From contig CALBME010000176.1 in assembly GCA_937896295.1 (NCBI GenBank), positions 1 through 8,914 on the forward strand: a DNA stretch of 8,914 nt, written 5' to 3'. The translations under genes and the position numbers were made by a program. A model generated the notes under the pieces. The model was given only the letters and a program-made list of their open reading frames with translations. It was not told where the DNA came from and did no database searches. Numbering within the stretch: the stretch's first letter is position 1; each line of letters starts with the position of its first letter. The stretch is from an uncultured Micavibrio sp. GTDB taxonomy: Bacteria > Pseudomonadota > Alphaproteobacteria > Micavibrionales > UBA1664. Below, in pieces: positions 6,151 to 8,914 of the stretch.

Positions 6151-7079
6151 TATGCCGCCGCCTCCTTCGCAAGCGAGGAGATGTCGGCAATCTTCTGAAA
6201 CTGCGCGAGGATGTCGCCATGGTTTTGCGCCAGATACCGCACGACCTTGGCATTGCCCAGCAAAGAGCCGAGATAGCCCTTGGTCAGCGTCAGGTTCAGG
6301 ACATCCTTACCGTAATTCTCCTCAATCAGACGGTATTCGCGCTGGAGGCTCTCCATCTCGCTTTCCATGCGCGCCATCTGCTCCTCGTCCAGCCCTTTAA
6401 TCTTTTTCGGCTTCTCCGGATCCACGAGCTGATCCTTGGGCGTGGCCGCCAGCAGCGCGCGGGCGTAGGTTTTCGAATAGGTGCCAGCATCGTTCATCAG
6501 CGTGGCAGCCTCGATCTGACGGAAAGGCTTCATGCGTTTCAGGATCGGGAACGTGGCGATCGGCACCATCTTGTCCTTTAAAAGCTCCGCCGCCTCGGCG
6601 CAGACGCCGTTGAGCAGATCGCGCCTGGTGGCGATGCTGCGCACATCGATATTCAGCGCCGCCGCGATCTTCGCCTCCGGCACGCCGCGCTCGATCGCCC
6701 GCAGGATCATCTTGTGTTCCATGACGGTGGACAGGCGGTTGATATGCTTGTTGTAGGTAAAGGCTTCGTCGTCGGTGGATATCAGGCACGTCACCTCGGT
6801 TTCGCCCAGCTCTTTGAGCGCCTCGATGCGCATATGGCCGTCGAGCAGGATGTATTTGCTGCGCGCGTGCGGATCGCGGCTGACCACGGGCGGCTCGATA
6901 ATGCCGACCTCGCGGATGGAAGCGAGGATTTGGCGGTATTTTGGGCTTTTGCGGGCCGCAGGCGTCACCATCTTGATCGACACGATCTGATCGACGCTGA
7001 GGTCGACGGTTTGTTTGTCGAAGCCTGCCTTGATTTCACCCTTGGGGATTTTTTGTTTCTGCCGTGACTCCTTAGCCAT
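6150..7079 (-). CDS. ParB-like protein with RepB-type C-terminal region
   Basis: The 309-residue product looks like the DNA-binding partition protein family that includes RepB of repABC replicons. The ParB-like N-domain spans about 30-125, with GIIEPPVVSRD (59-69) and the nucleotide-site-like LDGHMRIEAL (79-88). A helix-turn-helix follows near 134-155 (EAKIAAALNIDVRSIATRRDL). The C-terminal half matches the RepB partition region, with a charged helix (about 228-255, EEQMARMESEMESLQREYRLIEE as separate heptads) likely for dimerisation. I prefer the ATG at 7079, which has GAGAAAGG eight bases upstream and overlaps parB by 8 bases; an ATG at 7097 would add six residues but has a poorer site. It is the third gene of the recombinase unit. 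No RepA or RepC accompanies it, so a direct role in replicon partition is uncertain; it may instead act on the element or on gene regulation. Confidence 0.86.
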   Translation of the reverse strand: MAKESRQKQKIPKGEIKAGFDKQTVDLSVDQIVSIKMVTPAARKSPKYRQILASIREVGIIEPPVVSRDPHARSKYILLDGHMRIEALKELGETEVTCLISTDDEAFTYNKHINRLSTVMEHKMILRAIERGVPEAKIAAALNIDVRSIATRRDLLNGVCAEAAELLKDKMVPIATFPILKRMKPFRQIEAATLMNDAGTYSKTYARALLAATPKDQLVDPEKPKKIKGLDEEQMARMESEMESLQREYRLIEENYGKDVLNLTLTKGYLGSLLGNAKVVRYLAQNHGDILAQFQKIADISSLAKEAAA

Positions 7080-7992
7080 GCGCGCGGCCTTTCTCATCCA
7101 TGAGTCCGGCCAGCGGCTTGGGCAGCGTCGTCAGCCCTTCCGCACGCAGCAGCGTGCTGAAATGCTCGTCCTGAAAAAGCTGCCTCAGGGCTTCGGTCAC
7201 GAACAACATGCGGTTGGACACAGCATCGGCCTTGCGCGTCAGCAGGCGCTTGCGGTCAACCTCACGCTGATAAACCTTCAACACATCCTGCACGGACAGG
7301 GCTTTATCGCCCTTGTCCCGTTTTGGGCGTTTACCGCGCTCGTCAAGTAAGGTTTTTCCGCGCCGCTTGCGCGTGTCGATCAGGCGCTTGGCCAGGAGCA
7401 GGCGGTTGCCGCGCAGTTGCTTAGTTTCATAAGCTTCATGTAAAGCGCGCTGCTCGTCTTCGGGGTTTTCGGCGATACGGATAGCCAGCGTGATCGGCAT
7501 ATGTCCGGCCTCGACGGCGGAGAGCAGTCGCTCCTCTCCACGCCCCATCAAATTCAGGACGCCGCTAACGTAATCTCTCGCAAGCCCCGTTTTGTCAGCG
7601 ATCTGCTGCGCGTCATAGCCCTGTTTTTGCAATATCTCGATACCCTGCAGCAGATCGTTGGCGCGGTGCTGGCGGCGGGCCAGGTTCTCTACCAGGCTCA
7701 TGATCAGCGCCTGCTCCTCGCTGGCGTCGATGACGATGGCGGGAATTTGGGTCTGCCCCACGGCCACGAAAGCCTCGATCCGGCCCTGGCCGCAGATCAG
7801 GTCGTATTCCTTGCCCTCGATTTTGGCGCGGCTGGGCGTAACTGTGATCGGGCGCTTCATGCCCACCTGGGTCATGTTCGTGGCGATTTCCATGAACACT
7901 TTTTGATCGCGTACACGGGGATTGAGAATATTGATCTTCTCGATCGGAATCATTTTTATTTCAGAGGCGCGTTTACCTTTGCTTTTTGTCAT
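7072..7992 (-). CDS. ParB/Spo0J-family protein
   Basis: This 306-residue protein belongs to the ParB family of sequence-specific DNA-binding clamps. The N-terminal domain (about 12-107) shows MIPIEKINILNPR, then CGQGRIEA (67-74) in place of the usual GxRRxxA, and VENLARR (101-107), the conserved box that follows. A helix-turn-helix region covers about 125-150 (DAQQIADKTGLARDYVSGVL) with continuing ParB-like helices to 175. A very basic linker (205-230, KRRGKTLLDERGKRPKR) precedes a C-terminal helical part (about 233-295) of unknown role. The altered CTP-site motif keeps the glycine, arginine and alanine. The start overlaps the recombinase stop as ATGA, with GGAGG four bases upstream. With no ParA nearby it may mark or bridge element DNA for the recombinase rather than segregate a replicon. 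Family call is secure; function is inferred. Confidence 0.9.
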   Translation of the reverse strand: MTKSKGKRASEIKMIPIEKINILNPRVRDQKVFMEIATNMTQVGMKRPITVTPSRAKIEGKEYDLICGQGRIEAFVAVGQTQIPAIVIDASEEQALIMSLVENLARRQHRANDLLQGIEILQKQGYDAQQIADKTGLARDYVSGVLNLMGRGEERLLSAVEAGHMPITLAIRIAENPEDEQRALHEAYETKQLRGNRLLLAKRLIDTRKRRGKTLLDERGKRPKRDKGDKALSVQDVLKVYQREVDRKRLLTRKADAVSNRMLFVTEALRQLFQDEHFSTLLRAEGLTTLPKPLAGLMDEKGRAHG

Positions 7993-8914
7993 GCGGCCTC
8001 CGGCAAGACGGCGCGTTCCGCCATCATGAAAAATTGTTCAAGATCGTCGAAGCGATACGCCTCGAGCGACAGGTGATTGTTTTCCGCAAGGCGTATCTGC
8101 GGGTTCTCCACGTCGATGGCGGGGATCAGGTAATAGTCGAGGATTTGGCGGTTGTCCGGCTCCATGCGCACGACGATGGTGATGTCCGGCATTAACCCCG
8201 TGTCGAGCTGAATTTTCCAGCGATTGCCGCCCGTCGGCGTCTGGGCGCAACGACAGATGACCAGGGACGCCTTGATCTCGTTGTTGACGATCAGGAAGTC
8301 GTTCTGCACCTCGCGGTGAACGTGGCCGCCATATTCCTGAATTTTGCGGATGACGCCCTCAACCACCTCCGGATACATCTGGCGCAGGCGCTTGTTGTCC
8401 TCGATGTAGCGCATATCGCGCCCAGGATCATAACCGATCAGCTTATAGGCTTGGCTTAAGCCCCCGAAACGGTGGGCGTAAACGCTGCTGGACGGCATAT
8501 CGTCCGTTTCGTCGATCAGAATGCCGGACAGCCAGCCTTGTTTTTCATGCAGCATGCGTAGTTTGACCAGCATTTCGTCATTTGAAAATCTGCGGCTGCG
8601 TTCACGGATGATGCCTTGCGCGGCAAAAAAATACTTCGGCTCGACAATGGCCTCGAACACGCCATCCGCGCGCACCCACATCTCCGGTGAATTCTCGACG
8701 CGGCGCTTTTTCAGCTTGTAGGAACGGCGGTTGAAGACGTTATTGCCGATGTATTTTTCATTGGTGAGGATGGTATGGACAACGCCGCGCGTCCATTCGC
8801 GGTCAAGGTCGGTTTTAAGACCCTGCATATTCAGGCGCACCGCGATCTGGGATTCCAGCAAGCCTTCTTCCGTGAAGGCGCGGTAAATCCAGCGCACCGT
8901 CGCCACTTCGTCGT
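7989..8914 (-). CDS. Large serine recombinase, C-terminal part, truncated by window edge
   Basis: The visible 308 codons run open to the window edge, so the catalytic resolvase domain with its nucleophilic serine lies outside; the GTG at 8906 is internal. The first 120 residues (numbered from 8906) form a Recombinase domain: VRWIYRAF, SQIAVRLNMQG (19-29), and NEKYIGNNVFNRRSYKL (49-65). Then comes MPSSSVYAHRFGGLSQAYKLIGY (137-159), which resembles the small helical repeat seen next to homing endonucleases. A C-terminal region follows (about 210-305, with DITIVVRMEPDN and RLAENNHLSLEAYRFDDLEQFF) that I cannot assign to a domain. I see no four-cysteine zinc ribbon in this part, unlike many large serine recombinases. 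It likely catalyses integration, excision or inversion for the element. It heads the unit with the two ParB-like genes (ATGA overlap with the first). Confidence 0.9.
   Translation of the reverse strand, partial: DEVATVRWIYRAFTEEGLLESQIAVRLNMQGLKTDLDREWTRGVVHTILTNEKYIGNNVFNRRSYKLKKRRVENSPEMWVRADGVFEAIVEPKYFFAAQGIIRERSRRFSNDEMLVKLRMLHEKQGWLSGILIDETDDMPSSSVYAHRFGGLSQAYKLIGYDPGRDMRYIEDNKRLRQMYPEVVEGVIRKIQEYGGHVHREVQNDFLIVNNEIKASLVICRCAQTPTGGNRWKIQLDTGLMPDITIVVRMEPDNRQILDYYLIPAIDVENPQIRLAENNHLSLEAYRFDDLEQFFMMAERAVLPEAA

Noticed and set aside
5816..6253. Upstream extension of the fic reading frame to a start at 6253
   Set aside because: The extension overlaps the end of the repB-like gene, crosses the GC-rich hairpins, the promoter and the box array, and has low-complexity arginine-rich translation. 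GTG at 5815 has a good ribosome site.
5924..6400. Plus-strand open frame of 158 codons across the intergenic region
   Set aside because: It runs antisense into the repB-like gene and its composition is what GC-rich non-coding DNA gives; no family resemblance and no ribosome site that I can see.
7080..7097. Upstream ATG at 7097 for the repB-like gene
   Set aside because: It has a poorer ribosome site and gives a longer overlap with parB than the ATG at 7079, which has GAGAAAGG at good spacing. It remains possible.
8904..8906. GTG at 8906 as the start of the recombinase gene
   Set aside because: The frame is open to the window edge and the residues before it continue the recombinase domain; the catalytic domain must lie further upstream.
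1..8914. Search by eye for tRNA genes, CRISPR arrays and insertion-sequence ends
   Set aside because: No cloverleaf-like sequence, regularly spaced repeats or transposase gene was seen.

Overview
This window most likely comes from an alphaproteobacterium, or from a mobile element resident in one. The main reason is a RepB-type partition protein of the kind known from alphaproteobacterial repABC replicons, next to a ParB-like protein and a large serine recombinase. No rRNA, tRNA or housekeeping gene is present, so the host call is an inference. Every gene I can support lies on the minus strand, and the genes form two tight transcription units read right to left.

Right-hand unit (8914 to 6150): the C-terminal part of a serine recombinase, cut by the window edge, then a ParB-like protein, then a second ParB-like protein with a RepB-type C-terminal region. 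The recombinase stop and the parB start overlap as ATGA, and the parB and repB-like genes overlap by 8 bases. No ParA or RepA ATPase is visible. This looks like the recombination and maintenance module of a genomic island or plasmid-like element.

Intergenic region (6149 to 5816, about 330 bases): the GC-rich right half holds several inverted repeats, including a 10-bp helix, a 7-bp helix and a terminator-like hairpin. The AT-rich left half holds five copies of the 8-mer CTTTCTTT in alternating orientation. These boxes overlap a plausible promoter and the ribosome binding site of the next gene.

Left-hand unit (5815 to 1 and beyond): a Fic-domain protein with a C-terminal winged helix, a 1088-residue SNF2-type helicase with a degenerate phospholipase-D-like N-terminus, a DUF4391 protein, and a type III (Mod) DNA adenine methyltransferase whose C-terminal part lies outside the window. 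The junctions ATGA, ATGA and TAATG imply one translationally coupled operon. Helicase, DUF4391 protein and methyltransferase suggest a restriction-modification-like defence system. Fic, as first gene, is the obvious candidate regulator or toxic arm. GC content falls sharply inside mod, just after the DPPY motif, which suggests recombination of the specificity half. The Fic-led operon with its promoter box array is the best candidate here for an incompletely described system.
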